Source: CAZPXZ01 sp965221505 (GTDB lineage Bacteria > Pseudomonadota > Alphaproteobacteria > Rhodobacterales > CAZPXZ01). Taken from it: a stretch of DNA of 64,000 nt. The notes beneath the pieces were generated by a model. That model was given only the letters and a program-made list of their open reading frames with translations. It searched no databases and had not been told where the DNA came from. How positions within the stretch are numbered: the stretch's first letter is position 1; every line of letters starts with the position of its first letter. Of this stretch, positions 25,804 through 34,106 are shown one piece after another. Location of the stretch: assembly GCA_965221505.1 (NCBI GenBank), contig CBDCSI010000001.1, forward strand, positions 1,240,001 to 1,304,000, given 5' to 3'. The translations under genes were made by a program, and so were the position numbers.

Positions 25804-27159
25804 ATGCGACTCGGCAAACCGAAGGGCCTGCTCGGCCGCGCCGTCCTGATCGTCGTGCTGCCGGTTCTGCTCCTGCAGCTGGTGGTAGCGTACACCATCG
25901 TGCAGCGGCATTACGACCGGGTATCGCTGCAGTTGACCGGTGAACTGGTTCGGGAGTTGCGGGTCGTCGCCCGGGAAGTCAACGCGGCGCCGAACCCGGA
26001 GGCGGCGATGCGGTTGCTGCCCTCCTTCGCGGAATTCTACGACGCCAAGCTGATCCTGGAGCGCGGCGCGACGACGGTGCCCGCCGGCGAGACCGGATTT
26101 TGGGATCTTTCCGGGGGCATCGCTTCCCGCTATTTGCGCGAGCTCCTGGACCCGGACGTGCGGGCGCGCTTTCCCGCCGACGGCGGGGAGGCGCAAATCC
26201 GGCTGAACACGCGACACGGCGTGCTGGAGGCGGTGGTGGCGCGCAACCGGCTCGCGGCCGACAATCCCTATCTCCTCCTGACCTGGACGACCGGCGCGGG
26301 CCTGCTCCTGGTCGCGGTGTCGCTGCTCTATCTCCGCAACCAGATTCGGCCCATCCGCTCGCTGGCCGCGGCCATGCGGGCATTCGGGCAGGGGACGGAC
26401 CGCACGCCCCGACCGGGCGGCGCCCGCGAGGTCCGCGAGGCGCGCGCAGCCTTCCTCGCCATGCGGACGCGCATCGAGCGGCACATCGAGCAACGTACCC
26501 TGCTTCCGCTCGCCCTGAGCCACGACCTCCGCACGCCGCTTACCCGGATGCGACTCGCGCTCGAAATGGGGGCGGGCGAAGAGGAGCTTCTCGCGTCGCT
26601 CGACGAGATGGACCACGTCGTCGAAGATTTTCTGGAATTTGCCAGGGACGAGTGGCGCAAGGGCGGAGAGCCGGTCGACGTGGAGGCGCTGGTTCGCGAG
26701 GTCGTCGGCGCGGTCCCGGACGCGACGGTCGAGGTCGGCCTCGACGCCGGCGTGCAGGGATCGTTCGCCTCGCTGCGCCGGGGCGCGATGCGCCGTTGCC
26801 TGGCGAATCTTCTCCAGAACGCCGTCCGGCACGGCGAGCGGGTTCGCCTTCGCGTCTCGCGCTCGAAACGCTGGCTGGTGTTTGCGGTGGAGGACGACGG
26901 GCCCGGAATCCCGGTGACCGAGCGGGCCGAGGCGGCGAAGCCGTTTCGCACGCTGGCGGCGGGCGGGGAGGCGTTGCGGCGGAGCGGAATGGGCCTCGGT
27001 CTCGCGATCGCGCGGGAGGTGGCCCGGCTCCACGGCGGCGAGCTTCACCTGGGTCGGAGCGCCGACCTGGGCGGCCTGCGCGCGTCGGTCAACATTCCCG
27101 TCGATTCGGACTCGGGGGACGCGATTCCCGCGGACGCCGATCGGGAAGACGCGTCCTGA
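25804..27159 (+). CDS. EnvZ-like membrane sensor histidine kinase
   Basis: A 451-residue kinase. Transmembrane helices lie at about residues 11-31 and 157-177, enclosing a 125-residue periplasmic sensor, then a HAMP region (178-230). The dimerisation motif is ALSHDLRTPLTRMRL with the phosphorylatable H240; the ATPase shows NLLQNAVRHG (N box), VEDDGPGIP (G1) and GMGLGLAIA (G2). The sequence resembles EnvZ/OmpR-type kinases. No response regulator is adjacent: the upstream gene is a divergent metallo-hydrolase and the downstream gene is convergent csaA. Confidence 0.92.
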   Translation: MRLGKPKGLLGRAVLIVVLPVLLLQLVVAYTIVQRHYDRVSLQLTGELVRELRVVAREVNAAPNPEAAMRLLPSFAEFYDAKLILERGATTVPAGETGFWDLSGGIASRYLRELLDPDVRARFPADGGEAQIRLNTRHGVLEAVVARNRLAADNPYLLLTWTTGAGLLLVAVSLLYLRNQIRPIRSLAAAMRAFGQGTDRTPRPGGAREVREARAAFLAMRTRIERHIEQRTLLPLALSHDLRTPLTRMRLALEMGAGEEELLASLDEMDHVVEDFLEFARDEWRKGGEPVDVEALVREVVGAVPDATVEVGLDAGVQGSFASLRRGAMRRCLANLLQNAVRHGERVRLRVSRSKRWLVFAVEDDGPGIPVTERAEAAKPFRTLAAGGEALRRSGMGLGLAIAREVARLHGGELHLGRSADLGGLRASVNIPVDSDSGDAIPADADREDAS

Positions 27160-27176
27160 CGGGCGCTCCCTCCGGT

Positions 27177-27530
27177 TCAGTACAGCCTCCCGCCCGGCTC
27201 GACCTCCGCGTCGGGGCGGACCAGGACCACCACGCCTTCGGGGCCGGGCACGCCGAGCGTCAGCACCTCCGAGCGGAACGGCCCGATCTGGCGGGGCGGA
27301 AAGTTCACCACCGCCAGAACCAGGCGACCGGGAAGGTCCTCCGTCGCGTAGCGCTCGGTGAGCTGGGCGGAGCTCTGCCGTTCGCCAATCTCGGGGCCGA
27401 AGTCGATCTTCAGCCGGTAGGCCGGTTTTCGGGCTTGGGGAAACGTCCGGGCCTCGACGATGCGGCCGACCCGGATCTCGAGCTTCTCGAAGTCTTCGAT
27501 CCGGGCCAGCCCGTCGTCGCGATCGCTCAT
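27177..27530 (-). CDS. csaA: tRNA-binding OB-fold chaperone CsaA
   Basis: A 117-residue OB-fold protein. The hallmark stretches are FEKLEIRVGRIVEARTFPQA, KIDFG, SSAQLTERY and LAVVNFPPRQIGPFRSEVL. CsaA has been described as a secretion-related chaperone in Bacillus and as a tRNA-binding protein. Its ATG overlaps the stop of the upstream phasin gene (ATGA), so it is co-translated with a polyhydroxyalkanoate granule protein. Confidence 0.93.
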   Translation of the reverse strand: MSDRDDGLARIEDFEKLEIRVGRIVEARTFPQARKPAYRLKIDFGPEIGERQSSAQLTERYATEDLPGRLVLAVVNFPPRQIGPFRSEVLTLGVPGPEGVVVLVRPDAEVEPGGRLY

Positions 27531-27988
27531 GCCCGGGCGGCGCCGGCGAGTGCGGACGCGTTTGCGGCGACCTGCCTGCCGATCCCCTCGAGCGTGTCCG
27601 AACCCAGCTTCGCGGCCGAATCGGCGAGTTCGGCGAGCTGCCTGGCGGTTTCCTCGACCATCTCCTGCATGGCCTCGGCCTGCTTCTTCGGTTCCATGGC
27701 CTGCGCCGGGTCGGCGCGGAGTTCCTCGAGGCGCTTCTGCAGGCGCTCGGCCGAGTCGCGCAGGACGTCGACCTGCTTGCGGAACAACGCCTCGTACGCC
27801 TCCGCCGCCTTGCGGTTGGCTTCGACCAGCGCATCCATGTTCGTGCGCTGGGCCTCGTAGAGCTTGACCGGATCGAGGGCCTTGGGATCGACCTTGGAGA
27901 AGTCCTGGGCCGCCTTGGCCAGTTCCTCTCCGATCTTGAAATACTCGTCGATCCGCGCCGGATCGAAGCTTGGGACGAAGGGTTTCAT
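27527..27988 (-). CDS. Phasin family protein
   Basis: A 153-residue, almost entirely helical, amphipathic protein typical of phasins that coat polyhydroxyalkanoate granules. The N-terminus is proline-rich (MKPFVPSFDPARIDEYFKIG); then come heptad-like helices with KLYEAQRTNMDALVEANRKA and a C-terminal alanine-rich tail. The ATG is preceded by GAGGAG. Twenty-five bases upstream lies a TTGCA-N-TGCAA box, the kind of operator used by PhaR-type repressors, so expression is probably induced when polymer granules titrate the repressor. Confidence 0.88.
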   Translation of the reverse strand: MKPFVPSFDPARIDEYFKIGEELAKAAQDFSKVDPKALDPVKLYEAQRTNMDALVEANRKAAEAYEALFRKQVDVLRDSAERLQKRLEELRADPAQAMEPKKQAEAMQEMVEETARQLAELADSAAKLGSDTLEGIGRQVAANASALAGAARA

Positions 27989-28012
27989 GGGGGGTCTCCT
28001 CGGGGTTCTATG

Positions 28013-28023
28013 TTGCAGTGCAA
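28013..28023 (-). promoter_or_regulatory. PhaR-like operator TTGCA-N-TGCAA upstream of phasin
   Basis: A perfect 5+1+5 palindrome between the phasin ribosome site and its candidate promoter. Near-identical copies occur at 51661 before the second phasin and at 49512 and 49699 before amtB. Confidence 0.6.
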
Positions 28024-28049
28024 TATGGGGTTCGCGGAACGGATTGCAA
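28022..28049 (-). promoter_or_regulatory. Candidate phasin promoter (minus strand)
   Basis: TTGCAA (-35) and CATATT (-10) separated by 16 bases, read on the minus strand, with the operator abutting the -10. Moderate match only. Confidence 0.35.
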
Positions 28050-28297
28050 GGGGGCCGGAGGAGCGTGGGACGCACTTGCGGGACACGGGTGAGGGAATCG
28101 TCGCCTTTGCAGGGGGCGCATCCGCCTCGGTTGCCGGGGGGTTGATTCCGACGCTCACCGATGCCATAAGGGATTCGCAAGCGCGACGCGCGGCAGAGAT
28201 CACCAGGATTCGGCAGACAGATACCGGCAGTCGACAGCGACGGTCGGGCTGCGGGAGTCGCGCTCGCGTGCGCGCCGACTTCCCGGGAGACAGGAAC

Positions 28298-28936
28298 ATG
28301 ACCAAACGGACTGCGGCGAAGCACAAGATCGACCGTCGCATGGGCGAGAACATCTGGGGGCGGGCGAAGTCGCCTCTCAACGGCCGCAGAGCGGGGCCTC
28401 CGGGTGCGGCGCGCGAGCAGTCCAGGGGCGGCCGCCGGAGCAAATTGTCGGATTTCGGCGTGCATTTGCGCGCCAAGCAGAAGCTCAAGGGGTTCTACGG
28501 CGACATCACCGAGAAGCAGTTCCGGCGCACCTTCGAGGAGGCGCAGCGGCGCAAGGGCGACACCGGCGCCAACCTCATGGACCTTCTCGAGCGGCGGCTC
28601 GACGCCGTAGTTTACCGGGCGAAGTTCGTCCCCACCGTGTTTGCCGCGCGTCAGTTCGTGAACCACGGGCACGTCACGGTCAACGGACGGCGCGTGAACA
28701 TCCCGTCTTACCGGGTCCGCGACGGGGACGTGATTGCGGTCAAGGAGTCCAGCCGGGAGCTGCCGCTGGTTCAGGATGCGGTCTATTCCGAAGAGCGCGA
28801 CGTTCCGGGATACCTCGACCTCGACGCGGAGAACCTCTCGGTCGTGTTCGTGCGCGGACCCGACGGGGAGGCGGAACCCTGGTATCCGGCGCGCATGGAA
28901 CCCAATCTCGTGGTCGAGTATTACGCCAAGAACTAG
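28298..28936 (+). CDS. rpsD: 30S ribosomal protein S4
   Basis: A 212-residue S4, a primary 16S rRNA binder. It is of the alphaproteobacterial form without N-terminal zinc cysteines (MTKRTAAKHKIDRRMGENIW), with KLSDFGVHLRAKQKLKGFYG and the S4 domain RRLDAVVYRAKFVPT...RQFVNHGHVTVNG. The start is ATG at 28298 with GGGAGACAGGAAC upstream. It is transcribed on its own rather than with rpoA, as is common in this class. Confidence 0.97.
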   Translation: MTKRTAAKHKIDRRMGENIWGRAKSPLNGRRAGPPGAAREQSRGGRRSKLSDFGVHLRAKQKLKGFYGDITEKQFRRTFEEAQRRKGDTGANLMDLLERRLDAVVYRAKFVPTVFAARQFVNHGHVTVNGRRVNIPSYRVRDGDVIAVKESSRELPLVQDAVYSEERDVPGYLDLDAENLSVVFVRGPDGEAEPWYPARMEPNLVVEYYAKN

Positions 28937-28965
28937 CGATCGCGGTTCGCGGCCGGGTCGGGCGG

Positions 28966-29979
28966 ATGGAAAACGGATCGGGCATTCGCCTGATGGCCGG
29001 AAACGCCAACCGGCCGTTCGCCGAGTCGGTTTCCCGGCGGGTGTCGGTCGCGCTGGGCATCGACGCTCCGTTGGCGAAGGCCCGGATCGAGCGGTTCAAC
29101 GACGGCGAGGTGTTCGTCGAGATATTCGACAACATTCGGGGCGCGGACGTGTTCGTCATCCAGCCCACGTCGCATCCGGCGAACGACAACCTGATGGAAT
29201 TGCTGATCATCGTGGACGCCCTGCGGCGCGCCTCGGCGCGGCGCATCACCGCCACAATTCCGTATTTCGGCTATGCGCGCCAGGACCGCAAGACGGCGGC
29301 GCGAACGCCGATCTCCGCCAAGCTGGTCGCCAATTTGCTGACCGAGGCAGGCGCGGACCGGATTCTGACCATGGACCTGCATTCGGGGCAGATTCAGGGA
29401 TTCTTCGACATTCCGGCCGACAATCTGAGCGCCGTGCCGGTATTCGCGATCGACATCCGGGAACGCTACGCGAAGCTGTCCGAGGTCACGATCGTGTCGC
29501 CGGACGTGGGCGGCGTCGTCCGGGCCCGGGATCTGGCGTCGCGCATCGGGGCCGAACTCGCCATCGTGGACAAACGCCGCTCGGCGCCCGGGCGCTCCGA
29601 CGCGATGAACGTGATCGGGAGGGTCTCGGGCCGGGACTGCGTTCTGGTGGACGACATGTGCGATTCCGCCGGGACGCTGACCGAGGCTGCGCGACGCCTT
29701 CAGGAGGAGGGCGCGCGCTCCGTGTCGGCGTACGTGTCCCATGGCGTGTTGTCGGGCAGCGCGTTCGAACGCGTGACCGATTCCGCGCTTCGGGAACTGG
29801 TCGTGACCGACTCGATCGCGGCGTCGCAGGAGGCGTCGGACTGCGACCGGATCCGCTATCTGAGCGTGGCGCCGATGTTCTCGCAGGCGATTCTCAACGT
29901 CGCCCGAAACACGTCCGTGTCGTCCCTGTTCAACGAGGAGACCCTGGCGCCGATGTACCGGATCGACGGCCGCGGTTGA
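28966..29979 (+). CDS. prs: Ribose-phosphate pyrophosphokinase
   Basis: A 337-residue PRPP synthetase making phosphoribosyl pyrophosphate from ribose-5-phosphate and ATP. Motifs are AGNANRPFAESV, FNDGEVFVEI, IPYFGYARQDRK, TMDLHSGQIQGFF and the PRPP loop VLVDDMCDSAGTLTEA. The start at 28966 gives nine extra residues over the ATG at 28993; either may be used. It follows rpsD by 29 bases. Confidence 0.95.
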   Translation: MENGSGIRLMAGNANRPFAESVSRRVSVALGIDAPLAKARIERFNDGEVFVEIFDNIRGADVFVIQPTSHPANDNLMELLIIVDALRRASARRITATIPYFGYARQDRKTAARTPISAKLVANLLTEAGADRILTMDLHSGQIQGFFDIPADNLSAVPVFAIDIRERYAKLSEVTIVSPDVGGVVRARDLASRIGAELAIVDKRRSAPGRSDAMNVIGRVSGRDCVLVDDMCDSAGTLTEAARRLQEEGARSVSAYVSHGVLSGSAFERVTDSALRELVVTDSIAASQEASDCDRIRYLSVAPMFSQAILNVARNTSVSSLFNEETLAPMYRIDGRG

Positions 29980-30028
29980 CCGCTGCCGGACACGTCCCGG
30001 AGGTCGGACGCAGACAAGGAGAACGATC

Positions 30029-30250
30029 ATGAAGAAGGACATTCATCCGGAGTATCACCGCATTCGGGTTCGCATGACCAGCGGCGAGGAATTGGAAATG
30101 CGCTCCACCTGGGGCTCTGAGGGCGACACGCTGACGCTGGACGTCGATCCGAAGACCCATCCGGCCTGGACCGGCGGGCGCCAGCAGCTGGTGGATACCG
30201 GCGGACGCGTATCCAGGTTCCGCAAGCGGTTCGGCGACAGCCTCTTCTAG
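30029..30250 (+). CDS. rpmE: 50S ribosomal protein L31 (zinc-free form)
   Basis: A 73-residue L31 starting MKKDIHPEYH. It lacks the CxxC zinc pairs, so it is the C-minus version often favoured when zinc is scarce, though in many alphaproteobacteria it is the only copy. AAGGAGAACGATC precedes the ATG. It sits between prs and mipZ on the same strand. Confidence 0.95.
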   Translation: MKKDIHPEYHRIRVRMTSGEELEMRSTWGSEGDTLTLDVDPKTHPAWTGGRQQLVDTGGRVSRFRKRFGDSLF

Positions 30251-30276
30251 GCGCACGGCTCCTCCGGGCCGGGCCG

Positions 30277-31080
30277 ATGGCGACGACCGTCGTAGTCGGG
30301 AACGAGAAGGGCGGCAGCGGAAAGACGACCGTCGCCATCCATCTCGCCGCGTTCCTTCTTCGCAAGGGCGACGTAGGCGTAATCGATCTCGACACCCGCC
30401 AGCGCTCCATGTCCCGGTTCTTCGAGAATCGGGACGCGTTTCGGAATCGGCGGGACGTTCCGCTTTCCACGCCGCGGGTCTGGCGCGTAGAGGCGAGCGA
30501 GGCGCGCGACCGCGTCGAGGCGGAGGAAGCCGACCGCCGTGCCGTATCGGAAGCGGTGGTGGAGCTCGGGCAGTCCTGCCGGTATCTGGTCATCGACACG
30601 CCGGGCGCGTCGACGAATCTCGCCCGGCATGCGCATTACCTCGCGGACGTCCTGATCACCCCGCTCAACGACAGCTTCGTAGACCTTGACGTCCTCGCGC
30701 GGATCAACGCCGCGGACGGGGAAATCGAGAGCCAGTCCGTCTATTCCGGTACCGTCTGGGAGGCGCGCCGGTGGCGGAGCGAGCAGGATCTGCCGCCGCC
30801 GGACTGGGTGGTCATCCGGAACCGGATCGCGAGCCTGGAGGCGCGGAACCATCGGCGCGTGCGCGATTCTCTGGACAAGCTGGCAGAGAGGATCGGATTC
30901 CGCGTCGCTCACGGGTTCTCGGAGCGGGTGATATTTCGCGAGTTGTTCCTGAACGGCCTTACGCTCCTCGACCTGTCGCCGTCCAGCACGATCGCCCGCT
31001 ACAGCTCGTCGCATGTCGCGGCGCGCCAGGAATTGCGCGTGCTGGTGAACGAGCTCGACATCGAAGGCCGGAACCCTTAA
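30277..31080 (+). CDS. mipZ: Division-plane positioning ATPase MipZ
   Basis: A 267-residue ParA/MinD-superfamily ATPase. The deviant Walker A is NEKGGSGKTT near residues 9-18, Walker A' is VIDLDTRQRSMSRFFENR, and Walker B is LVIDTPGA. The long insertion with LPPPDWVVIRNRI and the C-terminal FRELFLNGLTLLDL are characteristic of MipZ. It binds ParB at the poles and inhibits FtsZ assembly so that the ring forms at mid-cell. The family is essentially alphaproteobacterial, which supports the class assignment. Confidence 0.94.
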   Translation: MATTVVVGNEKGGSGKTTVAIHLAAFLLRKGDVGVIDLDTRQRSMSRFFENRDAFRNRRDVPLSTPRVWRVEASEARDRVEAEEADRRAVSEAVVELGQSCRYLVIDTPGASTNLARHAHYLADVLITPLNDSFVDLDVLARINAADGEIESQSVYSGTVWEARRWRSEQDLPPPDWVVIRNRIASLEARNHRRVRDSLDKLAERIGFRVAHGFSERVIFRELFLNGLTLLDLSPSSTIARYSSSHVAARQELRVLVNELDIEGRNP

Positions 31081-32077
31081 CGCGACTTGGGGACGGCGAG
31101 AGAATCTGGCGACGTTCGTCCGGGATTGGGCGGTCGCGAGCCGTTCGCCGCGGTCGTCTCGCGATCTTCGATGCGGAGACGGTCGGCAGCCGTTCGATTT
31201 CGAGCCGGTCCATGGACGTGTCTCCGATTCGGACCCCGTCTTGGCGGTTCTCCCGATCGGCGCATGCGCGCGAGCCACGAGGCAGGACGGTATCGAGGCG
31301 GAGCGCACGCGGTTCGAGACCGTATCGAGGGACTGGAGCGGCAGGCGCCGTGCCCGGGCGGGGCAGTTCGCGCGCGCCGGCGACGATTCGTACGATCCGG
31401 TTCCGCGGCACGTCGAACCGCTGCGCAATGTCGCTCGGCGACCCGCCGGGTTCCGCCGGTTCCTGCTCGAGAATCTCCCCAGGATGCGCGGCTCGCACGA
31501 ACGAGTCGAATTCCGTTCTTCGGCAGCGTTCCGCCACGTTGCGGCTGCCCGCCCCAATCCGGTCGGCCGGTCGATCGAAGCGGACGCGCGAATCGTGCCG
31601 TCCGGCAAACCGCGTGGCGAGTAGTGCAACGTGCCGCATCGTTATGACATCTTGGCGGCCAATGTTGTCCCGAACGGCTCTTCCTGGAGCGAGCCGGGAG
31701 CTCGGACATGCCAAGAAGACCGTCTTCGCGCGATCCGATTCGGCGATTCCGGCAGATAATCCGAAATCGTCGGAGTGCGGAATCGGCTCTGCGCGGGTCG
31801 AACCGGGTATCCTCCGTCTCGATTGTCCGTTGGAGGACAACAGGGTTCTCGTCTCGTCGCGATGCGGGTCGATCGCTACCGATGACCCGTTCGTCACAAG
31901 GATTTCGACCCCGATGCGCGCGGTGCCGTTCGGCGCGGTTCGCGGAGCGGGAGACCGGTTCCTAACTGTGCCGCGCCAGCGTGAGCCGGCATGGCCACCG
32001 TCTGCCTCAAGGACCTCTACTGACGCCGGGATCCTAGAGCCGGGACGGGAGCCAGGCTGAGAAGTCGCAATGACGGA
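31081..32077. other. Gene-poor region after mipZ
   Basis: About 1 kb without an intact gene. The only recognisable content is a HigA-like antitoxin remnant on the minus strand (31304-31501, listed separately). Together with 33062-34106 it flanks the Rpn nuclease gene and looks like eroded accessory DNA. Confidence 0.5.
31304..31501 (-). pseudogene. HigA-type antitoxin remnant (XRE/HTH family)
   Basis: Minus-strand translation reads FVRAAHPGEILEQEP, then SPSDIAQRFDVPRNRIVRIV, then RYGLEPRA. This matches the HigA layout HPGEILxEEFLxPLG...LAxxxxVxxxRIxxIxxGxR...LARYFGxxPEFW. The core is intact but the arginine/proline-rich replacement around ELPRPGTAPAAPVP, the absence of a start codon in context and the lack of a HigB toxin frame upstream indicate decay. 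A functional gene cannot be strictly excluded because no stop interrupts the segment. Confidence 0.5.
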
Positions 32078-33061
32078 TCAGTGAGCCGGGGAACGGCCGT
32101 TGCCGATCCAATGCCGAAACAGTCTCTCGGCCCGTCCCGGGACGAGGAGTTCTGCCGCCCACTCGTCCAACTGCTCGGGAGTCGCCGCCTTCACCTGGGA
32201 CACGACCGCCGCCGGAAGTTCCCCGAAGCGGCCCTTCAGCATAACGAGCATCATCCGAACGCGGCCCTCTTTCTGGCCCAGGTCAATCTTCCGGCTCAAG
32301 CTCTCGTAAACGCTTTCCATGATCTCCACTCCTCGACGAGACTTCGCCCTTCTGACCCCTTCGACCAGCGTCGCGAAACTGGCGGGCAGCCGGATGATAT
32401 ACGCCAACGCCATTTCTTCCAACTGGCTCCCGGACGGGAACGGTTCCAGGAGTCGTGCGATTTCCTCGACCGTCACGGACTTGCGATACGCGCAAGTCGA
32501 CATCGAGAGACCGGCCCGTAGCACGGCATCCTCCGCCATCTTGCGCTCGCTCATCCGGTAGAGGTCGCAGAGGTAGTACCGGTGTCGGGTGGACCGAAGC
32601 CTGGCGATCGCACCCTTGGCCGGGTTCATGTTCTCGCGGTTCAGCTTGGCCGTCCAATTTCTCCTGCCGTGATAAGCGATCACGACGACGATCGGCAGAT
32701 CCTCCGGCAGGCCGCACTCCTTCATGCCGTGCGCTGTCAACGCCTCGTACACGCACGTCCGCCGCGCCATGGTCAGATCCACCGTGGACTGGTGTTCGAG
32801 GATCACGACGAGATGGGAAGGACCGACCCCGTCTTTCAATTTGAGGAGGAACATGTGATCGGAATCGCGTTCGCCCAGGACGGGGGTCAAATGCCCTGTG
32901 GGCAGCCGTTCCGGCAGCGAGTCGGCCAGCTGTGCCACGACGCCGGCAGGCAGGTGACGGCGAAGGAAGTCGTCGGCGCGCTCGGGATTCCGGATGAGCG
33001 CCGCAAACCATGCCTGATGGGATACGCGAGCGTCGATTCGCAGGGAGATTTTCTCGGGCAA
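32078..33061 (-). CDS. Rpn-family recombination-promoting nuclease / putative transposase (YhgA-like)
   Basis: A 327-residue member of the Rpn/YhgA family, PD-(D/E)XK nucleases that increase RecA-independent recombination. The N-terminus QAWFAALIRNPERADDFLRR is diagnostic. The catalytic core is D68 (RDSDHMFLLKL), then E89-x-Q91 in VVILEHQST. The long middle with LPIVVVIAYHGRRNW and the C-terminal helical part match full-length relatives. The start codon is TTG with AGAGGA upstream. These genes are mobile and often strain-specific, and this copy is flanked by about 1 kb of gene-free DNA on each side. Confidence 0.85.
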   Translation of the reverse strand: MPEKISLRIDARVSHQAWFAALIRNPERADDFLRRHLPAGVVAQLADSLPERLPTGHLTPVLGERDSDHMFLLKLKDGVGPSHLVVILEHQSTVDLTMARRTCVYEALTAHGMKECGLPEDLPIVVVIAYHGRRNWTAKLNRENMNPAKGAIARLRSTRHRYYLCDLYRMSERKMAEDAVLRAGLSMSTCAYRKSVTVEEIARLLEPFPSGSQLEEMALAYIIRLPASFATLVEGVRRAKSRRGVEIMESVYESLSRKIDLGQKEGRVRMMLVMLKGRFGELPAAVVSQVKAATPEQLDEWAAELLVPGRAERLFRHWIGNGRSPAH

Positions 33062-34106
33062 GGAGGCGATCCTCTCGGTCGGGTCGATCCGCTGGCGCGG
33101 CAGGTCTTGGGAGCAGAGACCCGCCGCCGAGGGGAACGATCACGTCAATTTCGCGCGTATTGCGGGTCGGGGAGGAGAATCGGCCGGAGACGGAGTCGAC
33201 GGTCTCGCGCGCGAGGGAACGTGCGGGTCTCGACGGGCAAGCCACCCGTGCCGAACCCGGCAGTTTCGGGAAGTCTCCGTCCTTTCCGCAGTTCCTGGGG
33301 CAACTGCGTTCCCGCCCGCACGCACCGGCGAGCGAATCGATCGTCGCTATGGGGAATGCGGGGAGGCCCCCGATTCCTCTACGGAGGAATCAAGAGGAAG
33401 AGATGCGGAAGTCCGCGTCTTGCCCGGCTGCCGGGCAGGATGGTAGGCGGCGGCGGCAACCGACACGCGAGACGAATCGCGAGACGATCGATGCCATGAC
33501 GCTCCTCCTCCATGCTCCGCTGCGCAAGCGGAGCGGACGTCTGATACCGCCCGGGCTTGGGGGGGACCCGCTCCAGGCAGGCGCTTCCCGCTATCGCATC
33601 GCAAGAAGCTTCGACAAGCCTGCCGTGCGACGTCCTGCCACGTTCCGAGCGGACGTCCGGCGACAGGCGGAAACGATACGCGCCGTACTCGATTCGCGCA
33701 AGCCTTCGCTCCCGCGACGCCGGGACGATGCGGGCGCGCCCCTCCGGAACTGTCGCCCGGGCCGGCGCTTGCCGGGGCGCCGGTATCGGCAGCGGGTCGC
33801 TTGGCGCGGGCCATGACCGTGAAACGCTTGCATCCGCCTGAACGCGCACCCGAGTCGCGCGCGGAGCCTCGACGTCTTCGCGGCAAATCCGACCCGTCGG
33901 CGACGAGGCGCCGGGGGGCGACGGCATTGCAAAGACGGATCGAACATGCGCACCGGTTCAGGCTGAACGATGTTGGCGCACTGCCCATTCGGGTGGCTTC
34001 GATACGGATCCGCACCTCATGCGAAACGCAGATGGGCTACGATTCGCGCGTCAGGCGGATTCCGGTCCGGGGTCCCTGCACCCCGCATACCGACGATTTC
34101 GGTTCG
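33062..34106. other. Gene-poor region upstream of the Rpn gene
   Basis: About 1 kb without a recognisable gene on either strand; translated frames are arginine-rich and motif-free. It contains a run of three hairpins (33372-33437). Confidence 0.45.
33372..33437 (+). other. Three consecutive hairpins, one with a cUACGg tetraloop
   Basis: Hairpin 1: GATTCCTC-TACG-GAGGAATC (33372-33391), a perfect 8-bp stem closed by C-G around a UACG loop, which on the plus strand is the exceptionally stable cUNCGg tetraloop. Hairpin 2: ATGCGG-AAGT-CCGCGT (33403-33418), with one G-T pair. Hairpin 3: TGCCCGG-CTG-CCGGGCA (33421-33437). No T-run follows. This could be a structured RNA or a repeat element; function unknown. 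Confidence 0.45.
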
